Assembly: GCF_901709675.1 (NCBI RefSeq)
Contig: NC_051095.1
Location: forward strand, 14,893,456 to 14,957,455
From: Syngnathus acus
Taxonomy: Eukaryota > Chordata > Actinopteri > Syngnathiformes > Syngnathidae
Direction: 5' to 3'
Length of the DNA: 64,000 bases
Under the pieces are notes generated by a model. The model worked only from the letters and a program-made list of their open reading frames with translations. It had not been told where the DNA came from and ran no database searches. Positions 47,301 through 57,903 of the stretch are shown here, piece after piece (position 1 is the stretch's first letter; the number at the start of each line of letters is the position of its first letter). Both the position numbers and the translations under genes were made by a program.

Positions 47301-49486
47301 TTAATAGCTGGGAAATGTCAGAGCTTACGCAAGGTGACAGCGGCTACTACAACTTCCGCAAAAAAGACTACACTCTGATATCAAGGACAAAACTCATAGT
47401 AACAGGTGAGTGTTGATAGGACATACATGTTACGCTAAGATGTGAATGTCTTGTCATGCATGTGTCAAGGTGATGTAGTAGGTGAGTTGGACTTGCTCTT
47501 ACGTTCAGAAAACATGTCAAGCTCAGGAGTCACTGACCTAGAGCTACAAGAGTTGGATACTCGGCTCTGAAAAAACACATTTGCTCAAACCACCTTTAAA
47601 CAAACGGTATGTTATTGGTATTGGTATTCATGACACAAATCAGTTTCATGAATCCTCACAATTATTCGTGAACAGATGAATACCAACACTTATTTTCTAC
47701 ATATCACTGCCAGCGTTTGCTGTTTCAAATGATCACTTGTTCATTTCTAGTAAATCACAATGTCCAATCAATGGGGACCTTTGTCTGTAAAAGGCCCGGC
47801 CGGGGGCGACTTTAAGAAGTCCTAGGAACACTGGAGGCATCACGTGTTGGAGACACTGAAGACTTTAAATTGTCTTCATGTGCATCCTTCAGTAATACCT
47901 TGAAATAAGGCTAGCATCAGCCCCGATAACAGTACTCGCCCATCCCTACTTATTTGTTGAATTGTTTCAGCCCAACTGTTTTAAATGAGCAATGTTTTTT
48001 TTTTTTTTTTAAACAATTGCTTTTCTCCCACACAGAGCACTTGAATAACTACCAACCCAAGGAAGACACACACTTGACCCTGCGATTCCCTGTGACGTTT
48101 ACTCCGTGGGACATCACCTTCAAACCGATGATGGATGACTCGACTCCCATAAGAGTGATGCGTTCTGGGCGTATGAGCAATAATTATGGCTATTCAGAAG
48201 AGCCACATTTTGAGGATCGACTTTCATTGGACACCGGCAGCCTCGAAATTACTACAGTGAAAGTAGAAGATTCTGGCGTCTTTGAGTTTCGCGACAAAGA
48301 CGGCTTCTTGGTGTTTGTGGCCAACTTGGATGTAGAAGAAGGTGAGAGACGATGCGTTTACACTTGAGAAATAGTTCTATGTATGATAGCGACGACTCAA
48401 TTGGCATCTCTCTGTTTTTACAGTACACACCCCTGCGTATATTTACGTCATCTTTTTTGTCGCCATTGTTGCTGCGCTGGCAATCTGCTGTTGCTGCATA
48501 AGAAGATGCTGTTGTAAAAAAAGTGCTTCCAAAACAAACACTCCTCAAATGACTCCAGCAGCAGCACCAGCACCAGCACCTGCTGTGTATTACCACGTAG
48601 GTACCTCCCTAAAGCAACCTCTCAAAATCACTTTTGGAATGATCGAAAAATAAAACAAACTCCGTCTTGGCATGGCAGGGCACAAATCGACCCACAGGCC
48701 CAAGTTACTCTGCGGCACCACCTCCTGCAACGTACTCATATCAGCCTGTGAATCCTTCTCCTGCACCTACACCTGCCTCCGTCGGGCCACCTGTAAGGTC
48801 TTTTTAAATTTCCAACCATTCATCTGATTTCTCCATTGGAACACACAGTACTTATTTGTATTTAATTGTGAACGGCGTAGGACACATCACTAAAACAAGA
48901 AAAGTTAAGCCCTATAGTGGACTTTTTGAATCAGCAGCAGCTTACTGACATGCGTGGGACAAATTGTTGGATTACTTACTGTCCCATTATTACTCTGGCT
49001 ATTAACATGAACTTCTTTACAAAACAACCTGTTGCTGACGTCTGGCAAGTGTATGTCGTCTTTATTCCAACGGTGACTTAACATGCTGTTTCACGATCAG
49101 GCTTACAACAGAGTGGATATCCATCCGGATCCAAACCCGACACAGCTTCAGGTACTCAACCACACAACAAAGCAGTTTTTCAGACAAATGGACTGACAGT
49201 AGTTATCCTTAGCGTAGTTCTGATTAAACAATGAATGTAATATTTGGCCAAGTTCTATTCCTTAGTACCACATAGTAACAAGTATATTTCTGTTTTTTAG
49301 CCTCCTCAAGCTGTGGGTTCCACTGGGCATTTTGTGGCACCAGCTCCATCCCTGACACCGAATAACCCCACCTCGGACCCCGACCCGAAGTTTGAGGTCA
49401 AAGGGCTGCGCTTTTCCTCCAACTTGCCGCTCAACTCCGAATCTACTTTCGCCAATGTTTACACCTCGGATAAACTCAACTTCTGA
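44367..49486 (+). CDS. Ig-like domain membrane protein B (unnamed teleost gene, paralog of A)
   Basis: Nine coding exons: 44367-44406, 45480-45625, 45750-45879, 47142-47405, 48036-48341, 48424-48596, 48679-48792, 49101-49151, 49301-49486, giving 469 residues. Signal peptide MLLAFLLLPCFLC. Three Ig-like modules (to about 105, 106-193, 194-295) carry strand-F motifs KDSGEFSTP, GDSGYYNFR and EDSGVFEFR, again without the usual cysteine. The first module is split by a phase-0 intron and the other two are single phase-1 exons, exactly as in gene A. A membrane segment (301-316, YIYVIFFVAIVAALAI) is followed directly by a cysteine cluster (CCCCIRRCCC, 317-326), likely palmitoylated. The tail is rich in Pro and Ala with tyrosines (YYH, YSYQP, YNRVD) and ends SDKLNF. 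Intron 3 holds a 1.04-kb hAT element. I cannot name the family. Confidence 0.83.
45956..46998. mobile_element. Non-autonomous hAT element with 8-bp target duplication, in intron 3 of gene B
   Basis: The element begins CAGAGATGGGGAC and ends GGTCCCATCTCTG, inverted copies. It is flanked on both sides by the identical octamer CCGTACTG (45948-45955 and 46999-47006). An 8-bp duplication with CAG...CTG ends is the hAT signature. Both subterminal regions are packed with GACTTG/ACTTGGACTTG repeats, typical transposase-binding arrays. No transposase domain is seen in its short reading frames. Confidence 0.92.
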
Positions 49487-49922
49487 GTGGCCCGCCACCA
49501 CTCTGAGCAGTTACACTACAGGTGCGAATCCCAAGGTGCATGCTGGCTATCAGACAAAGAAAACATCGGCTCCTCTATTGAGACACACTGTCAGGTTGAT
49601 CTTTTAAGTGTGTGTGTGGGGGGGGGCAAGTTGGGGTGGAGGGGGGGTTCTTTCAATGGGGAAATCATGCATTGTCATCAGTATTTATTTGTTTTTGTCA
49701 TGCCTTTGCTATCTGGCATTTACAGACTTATAAAGGTCATCATGTGCAAAAAACAAACCCGGTAGCATAGCATGGGTGACCAAAGGTTGATAAAATTTCA
49801 AAGAATAATAGGCAGGGGCATTTGACTCAATTGGAAGAATTGACCAATGGTAAAACGATCAATTATTGCCATTTTTTATATTTGAATAGGATCTGAGCAA
49901 AATAATGCCGCTTTGAGTAAAT

Positions 49923-50263
49923 CAGCGGTGTCAAACTCATTTTTGTCGCGGGCCGCATCATAGTCATAGTTTCCCTCGTAAGGCCAATATGATTGTCAAC
50001 GTCTTCTATTCCAGTATAGACTACAAAATAAACTGATGAATAACTAGTTTTGAAATCAGAGACTAGTAAAAAATGCTCAAATATTTTAAAAAGACGAATG
50101 GTAATACAAATTGCAAGCAATATCTAAAAAAATGTTTTTAAGTGAAGGCAATTTGTAATTTAAGTAATGACACAAAGTTGATGCAAAATTTGTCTTCGCG
50201 GGCCACATAAAATAATGTGGCGGGCCGTATCTGGCCCCCAGGCCTTGAGTTTGACACCTATTG
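49923..50263. mobile_element. hAT-type MITE with 'GGTGTCAAACTC' termini
   Basis: The left end CAGCGGTGTCAAACTC and the right end GAGTTTGACACCTATTG are inverted copies, with GCGGGCCGCAT/GCGGGCCGTAT just inside. The flanks read GAGTAAAT on the left and GAGTAAAG on the right, a probable 8-bp duplication with one change. The terminal sequence resembles a very common vertebrate hAT (Charlie-like) group. Confidence 0.78.
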
Positions 50264-50861
50264 AGTAAAGTATTTGTATAGCGTAAATGTAGCTCAACTC
50301 AGTAGGTCATATTTTGGCTTGTCGAGACAGCCAACTTTCTCAATAGCTTCTAGATACGATAAACTATCAAGGGCACACAATCGATGCATTTCTTAAAGGG
50401 GTAGTGTGTGAACGGCGAATTGTATATTTGGATGGATCAATGACTACGGCATTTGTAACAAATGCAATGCACTTACTTCAACACTTAGATGTGACTAAAC
50501 ACCACATACTGCCCCTTTAACAATGATTTATTACATCCATCTTTATGCCATCCACACACTTGGGGAGAGAAAATTAGGGGTTAGACCTTTGAAGCAACAG
50601 CAAGTAAAACATGCACAGAATGACTCCACTGCCGTATACAATTAGTTAAAAACATCCCTTTCACAATTATATGGGTACATGTAAAAGAGAAAGGGAGAGA
50701 AAATCAGTACCGTCAGCCCATTAGTGCAGTCATCTTTGAACATGTGCATTTAATCCCTAAAGCCATAGCATTTCATCGTCTCTCTCAGCCACTAGGGGGC
50801 CTCAGGTTCAGTCATCCTTCCTGTCCATCAATAAACAAAGCACGAGTCCCGCTTAATCTAA

Positions 50862-50985
50862 CTTGCATGTTTTTGGAATGTGAGAGGGAAGCTGGCAAGC
50901 CTATCGAGAAGATGCAAATTCCACATAGGAAGGTGGAAACTGAGATTCAAACCCAAAACCACTCGACTGTGAGGCTGATGTATTT
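50862..50985. repeat. L2/CR1-like dispersed repeat fragment
   Basis: The segment 'cttgcatgtttttggaatgtg' followed by 'gagaagatgcaaattccaca' and 'ccactcgactgtgaggctg' matches the same dispersed fish repeat as 2682-2856, in the same orientation but more decayed. Confidence 0.6.
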
Positions 50986-53146
50986 AACCATGAGGATAAC
51001 TATACTGCCGCCTTTGTGTTCATGTCGTAGTTAAATGTATCGAGTGAGTTCTATTACCTATATGCTGCAGTGCATATGTTGCTTGAATATATAATGTACA
51101 TGTTCATGTTAACTTTTGATGTCTCAGGTCACATCGACTGAGCTCATTTTAGAAAATGGCTCTCAAGTTGACCTTAGCACCCAGGGAACACGCTGCACTC
51201 AACCAAACAAACAAAACACTTTTAATATGTGCATTTCGTTGTTTTATGTGTGCCTTTGGCATAAATTGCTTGTGCAATCTTCATTTTCCCGTTGGAAAAT
51301 TATGACTCATACAATATTATGTAGGCTCTTACTGATTTGTTTCACGTGTATCACAACTTTTTCTTTGAATATTTTGTCATTGTGGAACAAACGTAAAAGG
51401 TGTATTTTTGATAGTTTGAACATTACAATGTTTTTAAGTCAAAAGCAAAATCCTCCCATTCATAGGACCAATGTTTCTCAACCAAATCAACAATATTTGT
51501 GCCTAATTTTCTAACAAACTGATGAATATTTTCTATTGAGTCAGTTTCCTTTATAATCACTTTATGAACAAGAGAGCTGTTTTAAAGCCATCGTCTTCAA
51601 TTAACAAGCATATGATGCTTAATTAAGGCCTTGTGTGAACAGGAAACACCCAACTTCAAGTTTAGGGTGATCATACTACCTCATGTTTGGAAGCAGTTTT
51701 ACTTTTTTTTTTTAACCAGAGCCAAAACTCAAGCCTTGCTGCCTCATGTCGAAATGTCGCAGGCACTCCAAATCATGTTACCCGTATGTCTTACGGAATT
51801 CTGCTTTTTGCGCTTCTGTCACGTTTGATGCAATTACCTTCAAATGTACTCAAGATTGCTATTTTGCTTATGGACTGTAGTTTTTATTTGCTCGAGATCG
51901 TTTTATAAAAACGTTTCATGGCAAAATGTGTATCTAACATTGTGTGCATTAAAGCTACTAACTCCTGTATTGTTCAAAACTGGTTTCACTGGCTGGCAAA
52001 ATTGGTCGTGAATGCTGTTATGAATAAAGATAATCACACTCTCGATAATTTAGATTGTAAACATTTTGTAGTTGTTAGTTATTCTCATGTTTATGCCAGC
52101 AGAAGAGATCTTGCTGGCCCTGATTTGCACCTTCCCTGGATTCTTCCCTTGATCGTCCTTGACAAGCATAGAAGGGATTTAAGAAGGAACTAGAGAGGAG
52201 GTGTGCCTGAAGAGGGTTGTAGTGAGCTCAGAGGATGGCAGAAATCTGCAGCTGACAGCAACTAGAAACCAAGCAGGTGCAGAAAGCTGTCAACAGGCCA
52301 GAGGTTGGCGGTGGAGGACACCCTGGCGTCGCCACTCGGTCTAGTCCTGCCCTAATGAAACAATTGCGCTGTGGAAGAGATGCCACCAGGTAGGTGGGTA
52401 GGTTTACTTCCGCATTTTCTTCAACATTGTAAGTCACTTGAAAAGCACTCAAGGGTCAGTCTTCAAAGATCTGGAGTCATATACTAATAGTCCTGTTTAG
52501 GTACTGTGGTCTTCTGACCGCCTTTTTTTCCTTCAGGTTTAAACACAAAAAGGGCTGAACAATTGTTCAGTCGAATTCAAATTGACATTGCAGTGCCATT
52601 TTTAAATTAAAAGGGCTGCAATTTGGAGAGGGCAATTTGGTTGCTAGGCTTTATTTTTAATACATTTATAGTGTCTACATATGATCTGTGCTTAAGAGGT
52701 CCAGTCCACATCTATATATCACTTCATGAACCATGAAAATTTGAAGTGATAATGATTTGTTTGCATTATTGCGACCTTATTTATGACTTCCTGACTTGAA
52801 GTAGCATAAGCGAGTCTTTCATATTGATTCATTGCTCATTTGTCCTGTCTTTTTACCTAAGCTCAACTTGTAAAATCAAAATGTTTGTATAATAAAGCTG
52901 ATATTGTTGATTGTACTAGTCAGATTAATAGATAATCACAATCACAATGAAAAAATACCTGCAATTTATAGTGCATTTAAAAATGTGATACTTCATTACC
53001 CTAAAACTGCTGCTGACTCACTACAAACAACAATGCAAACGAATTTCTGATCAAAACGTCACTTTATTGCCTATCATAATTTTATCACACATAGGAACAA
53101 AATCTGATAGTGGCTCTTCACTGTCACATTGTCCAATGTTTCCTCG

Positions 53147-56100
53147 CTAGTTGCCTTTTCTCTTTTCAACTGCCTTTACTCGACCCTCCAAGCTCTTCAG
53201 GCGATGCTCGAGTGCACTGGCCTGGTTCGAGCTGGAGGTGAGCAGGGTCAATAGGATGTATCCCAGAACTAGGCCGCCGAGGCGCACAGCCGTGGTGTCG
53301 GCGCTGGCGCTGCTGTCGCTGACAATCATGGCAAAGACCCACAGTACCGCCGCCATTTTCACCAACCAGAAGATATGTCGTAGGGCGTCGATAACCAAAC
53401 GCAGGAGGATGGTCAGGATCCAGTAACCGATGATAGCCAGGAGCCCCCACTGGGCCACTGTGGTCACGCCTTCTGGGGTGAAGCGGGGTAGCGGGAGGGC
53501 AGCTGCCAAGAGAGAATTCACACTGTATCATTATGACCAGTTTGAACATTAACACTGTGCTTAAATATAACAATAAAAAAAAAATCATATCAATTTAGTT
53601 TTTTTCTGCCTTCATTTAAATAATGTTAAAGAAAGCATTTTCAAGAATAAATGCAGTATGCATAGAGGCAAACACACAAGTGATGTCACAGCGTGAACCG
53701 GAAGGGGGGTCAACATCGAAGTGAGCACTCCGACTACTAATGCTTGTATTGCTTGTTTTCTGCCTGTTGACATAAGGTGTGCTAAAGGATAGGCTCTCGA
53801 AACAAGACAATGCCATTTGCTAGTTGCGTAGGACAATGTTTTGAAATAAGTGTCGCTGATAGAATTAAGTAGTGCAATACAATACACTGCCCCCGAGGTG
53901 AGAAGGCCAATTTCGAGATGCAATTTTCCAAAATACAGTGAAACACAGAGGTTGCCTACCATCAAATCCTGTGACCCTGAGGATCTCTGTGACGTACACG
54001 GCGATGACGTTGAGGCCGCTGGCAGCTCCTTCGGCAAGGAAACGGATCACAGTTCCCAGAAACTGTTTTGGTTCAGAGACGACTTGTATCAGCTTGCGAG
54101 CGTTTCACTCAAACAAAGACAACACATTCTGACTACACCCGGTAGACCCAAAAGGACGAATAGTTGTGTAGTTGAGTTTTGGTAGGTGACTACTGTACAA
54201 CATTTTTGAATCATTTTTAGTCACCATGACTTCAATATCAATCAACATACAGTAACTGTCATTATTTGAATGAAGAAATCAAGGTTTTCACTGTCTTTAC
54301 TAAACATGGACTGGGCTCTATCTGACCATTGTTTTCTCTTATCCCAAAAAGATGGCCTGTCTGTCTGTCTGTCTGTCTGTCGTCTTGATCAAACAGAAAC
54401 TTTCCACCCAAACACAACCATTCAGTCTAATCAATTAGTACTCAATAGTCACCAAATGTTAGACTGAGAAAAGGGGGAACTATTTCTGATACGGCACTTG
54501 TATTACTTTATTAGTTTGCCTAATGTTGTGGCCAACGAGAATTGCTGAAGTGCATTTTATCATCGCAGATATGGTGCGTTGTTGAATCGAACAAGCAACT
54601 GTGCGAGCGACAACAGCTGCCTCACTCTATTCCTGTCCCCTCCAAACACTCACAGAGTGTCACACTCGCAAACACAGGAGCCACCAGTCAAGGGTAGATC
54701 TGCAAGCTGCGGATGCGCACCTGCTACACAACACACATAAGTGACGACTGTGCATGACTCGGGCATCTGGCAGCTTATGGCGACGGGCCTAGCTATGTAT
54801 GCCTCACTTAACGAACTCAACGAATGTTAATAAGAATCTATTTTAAAAATCTAGTTTCAATTATGAAGACTTTCCAAGAATTATAGGAATTGTCAAAATA
54901 AACAGACTAGAATAATGGTGTAAAAAAATCATCGGTTAATCGACAACAAGTTATCAAATTAATCGCCTCATATTTTAATAACCGAGTGATTCTTTGGAGC
55001 CATTTTTTAATTAAATCTAGTCCAAATCTTCTGATTTGAGGCGCTCAAAGGTCACAATTCTTTGTGGTCCATAGTCTATGAAAGCAGACTGATTTATCTT
55101 TTCGTTTGACCTCATTCACTACCATTGACGGCGATAAATGTCAAAGATCAATTTTAACTGGGCTGGCAGTGAATGAGTTAATCAAAATAAGACATTTACA
55201 AACACACTAAGTAACAGTATAATGTAGTACGTTACTTATGCTGCTATCATGGGACTAATTGTCCTTGCCCAACTGAAGAATAAATGTCAGCTTCCTTAAA
55301 AATGTAAATGTTTTTACAAATACAAAATCTGAACATGATTCACAAAAAAGAAATCTATGTCCTGTGCAAGAATAAAATTTCACTCTCCAAAGAATACATA
55401 GTAATTCGTAACAAATGATGAAGTCAAAGTTTGGAAGAGGATTAAGGTCACATGTGGAAATGGAAAATGTGACTTGTCAGCAGTTGGAAAATGAGTCAGC
55501 GCAGTCTGAACCACAGATAACGGCAAAAAGTATATGAACAAAATGAACTGTAGTTTGAAGTATCAATTCATACAGAATAAAAATGACCATTCTGAAGTTC
55601 AACTACACTTATTCCATTACTTTGTAGTGTTTAAGTCTCGAATGTTTCAAGCAATATCAGAAGAACTAAAACCAAATGACACCTTTTAAAGGCAACAAAG
55701 TAATCATTAAGAACATTATTCTCCTCACAAACTTGAATCCTAATTGGACACATAATCTCATAAAACCTGCTCGATTACAGTTCTATTCCGGTTTCGGATG
55801 CAACTATTTCTGTGTCCCTTTGTATTAACAGATGAGAGGCGCAGCAGAAGACATGCAATACTTTACAGCTTGCGAGTAAAGTAGTAACCATGCACTAACT
55901 CGAAAAGCATGCCAGCACATGTGATAAGAGCAAATAAATCTGCCCAAAAAAGGTAGTAATGCTCAGATTTTCTCATGCACATGATACTGAGATGTTTTCT
56001 CCTTGGATATTTTTTTGGCTTCAGGATCACTTAGTGCTCTACATCAGTGTCAGAATATGGTGTTAATACGTTTGTGACGATGGTTGCCATGTTTGTTGTG

Positions 56101-57903
56101 GTTGATACTAGTTCTATTAAAGCAGGAATAGGTAAAGTTTGGCTGTGGGATTTAAATGATCAAGAGTCCTGTCATTTTTGTTGCATTAATTTAGTGCCCA
56201 CCCCCCAAAAAATTGGAGTTTAAAATGCATAGTTTTTAAATTATGGTACTATTCATCTCATTAAACAGTTGGTGAATTTATTACAAATAAACAATATTAC
56301 TTAACTAGGCACTCCATAAATTCAAGAATGATTAAAATGTTGGTATTTAGCTGAACAGACCATGTCAAGATGCACCCCTGACCCCCCAAAAAAAGAAAAG
56401 CCAGGAGTTAATACCCCAGGGGGGTTCTTACCATGGCCACTGAATAGACGTTCTCCTGACCAAGCAGTGACTCGAGTAACAAGAGTGCACTCTGGGAGAG
56501 ATGGAGTGAGTGGGTGAAGGCGAGGAAGAGGAGATGATGAAGAGATGCAGTGGTGAGATTAACAAGCAAACGGGAGGGTTTGAGAAGGACATAAGAGGTT
56601 GCATGGGAGACATGGCAGAGTGAAAGAGGCTCAATTAGTGACCTATTAAGAGTTGATCAAACAAGTGTTACATCAGAGCCGGCCCGATGCAGAAGTGAAC
56701 CTGTTGAATTTTTGTTTCGCTGTGTTTGTTTCATTTAAAAATGAAGGAGACATGCAGGATTTGCTATCTTGGGCCACATGAAATGATATGGCTGCCCGGA
56801 TCTGGCCCACGGCTTAACACCTTGGCTGAAATCAGTGTTCAAAATGCATCTAATCTTACAGAATAAATTGAAAAGATGAAACTGTTTTGGCATTATTTTG
56901 CTCCTCCTGTGTACCTTGGCCACCTGAGGGCAACATAATACAGGCGTACAGAAGGAGGCGGTAAAAACTATCGTTCAAATTTGAGTAAACTCCTCGGAAA
57001 GCTGCAATATTATTCGTCATTCTTTGCAAAGGATAAAGAACGTGTGTATTATTATATTGTCTGTGTAGATATGTTGCTATCCTTTGTGTTCAAATATTCA
57101 TTCTTAAAGGGTTATAACACTGTGATATGCCTCTGCTGGCCATTTAAAAACACGAGTCACTGTCTTAAGTCGAGTTTGCTGTCACCACCCAACGCTTGTA
57201 TCTCAGATTTTCGCTCGCAAGTCAAAGCATTTTTTTTTTTTTTAAATCAAATCTTTAACGCTTGTATCTCAAATTTCTGCTTGCAAGTCAAAGTAAACTT
57301 TATTTTAAATCAAATCGAAGAAATGTAAGAAATTTAATTTTCCTATCGGTGAGCACAGTGTTTTGTGCAGCATAAAGTTACAGTCTGTGATTTACAAGAA
57401 TGTTAATTATACTTTGGGAATGCAATCTCTGCCAAGTTTTGGATGATGGTCTGCTACGCTCACAAACCTAATTACTATGTACGTATATGTGTGTATGTAT
57501 GTAACTGTGTGTATATAGGTGTATGTATGTATGTATGTGTATATATCTTATATATACATCTTGTGGGCCGGCTCTGTTGCACATTAATGGTGTTAGAAAG
57601 GAATGAAGAGTTGACATTTTAGATTAGTAACACGCGCACACACACATGCAAATGAATCATCTTCACTCAGTTTACCTCTGTCGCTGATTGGACGGCACCA
57701 ATTCCCAGGAGTGATTCCACGTATTGGTGGAACCCCTGGCCGAGCATGCCGCCGAAGGAGACCGTCGGTCGGGTCCCTTTCCCGGCCGGCGACGCTTTGT
57801 GTTCGGCCTGCTCTGCTCCAGTATGGAGCACCGCAACAGCCAAAAGCAACAACACACAAGACGGCCGCAAGAAGTGCACCATGACGCGCGCACAAAATCT
57901 CAT
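53147..57903 (-). CDS. tmem109: Transmembrane protein 109 (mitsugumin-23)
   Basis: Four exons, 57903-57676, 56491-56432, 54062-53960 and 53502-53147, join in phase to 248 residues (human 243). The start chosen is the upstream in-frame ATG at 57903. A second ATG seven codons on (MVHFLRPSC) leaves the signal peptide (LLLLAVAVLHTGA) equally intact and may be used. Three hydrophobic stretches follow: one around FLGTVIRFLAEGAASGLNVI, then WGLLAIIGYWILTILLRLVI and VRLGGLVLGYILLTLLTS. A charged C-terminal coiled coil (EHRLKSLEGRVKAVEKR) completes it. TMEM109 forms a cation-permeable channel in the ER/SR and nuclear membranes and is linked to the DNA-damage response. PRPF19 and TMEM109 are direct neighbours in humans. 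Here the Ig-like pair lies between them. Confidence 0.92.
54357..54380. repeat. (CTGT)n microsatellite in tmem109 intron 2
   Basis: Six CTGT units in a row within the long second intron. Confidence 0.9.
55111..55180. mobile_element. Short palindromic MITE remnant
   Basis: CTCATTCACTACCATTGACGGC on the left is mirrored by GCTGGCAGTGAATGAG on the right. The roughly 70-bp unit resembles a frequent fish MITE with 'AACTCATTCACTGCC' ends. It is too short for more. Confidence 0.6.
56733..56815. repeat. Fragment related to the hAT-type MITE at 49923
   Basis: The blocks GGGCCACATGAAATGATATGG and CCGGATCTGGCCCACGG resemble the right half of the element at 49923-50263 (GGGCCACATAAAATAATGTGG and GTATCTGGCCCCCAGG). 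Only one end is recognisable. Confidence 0.5.
57192..57310. repeat. Tandem duplication of a 66-bp unit
   Basis: AACGCTTGTATCTCAGATTT...GCAAGTCAAAG...TTAAATCAAATC occurs twice in succession with small differences, in the first intron of tmem109. Confidence 0.75.
57475..57560. repeat. (TATG)n-type microsatellite
   Basis: An impure run of GTAT/TATG and GTGTAT units in tmem109 intron 1, about 120 bases from exon 1. Confidence 0.8.

Larger units (their letters stand above)
49487..53146. other. Gene B 3' UTR and intergenic space to tmem109
   Basis: Contains a G-rich tract in the gene B 3' UTR (49611-49648), a hAT-type MITE (49923-50263) and a diverged L2/CR1-like fragment (50862-50985). Most of 51000-53000 is AT-rich and unassigned. 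A more GC-rich block at about 52085-52385 has no protein similarity that I recognise. A poly(A) signal for tmem109 on the minus strand would fall between 53040 and 53146. Confidence 0.5.

Noticed and set aside
49262-49501. Minus-strand 79-aa frame at the end of gene B
   Set aside because: Antisense of the last coding exon of Ig-like gene B, without splice sites or similarity.
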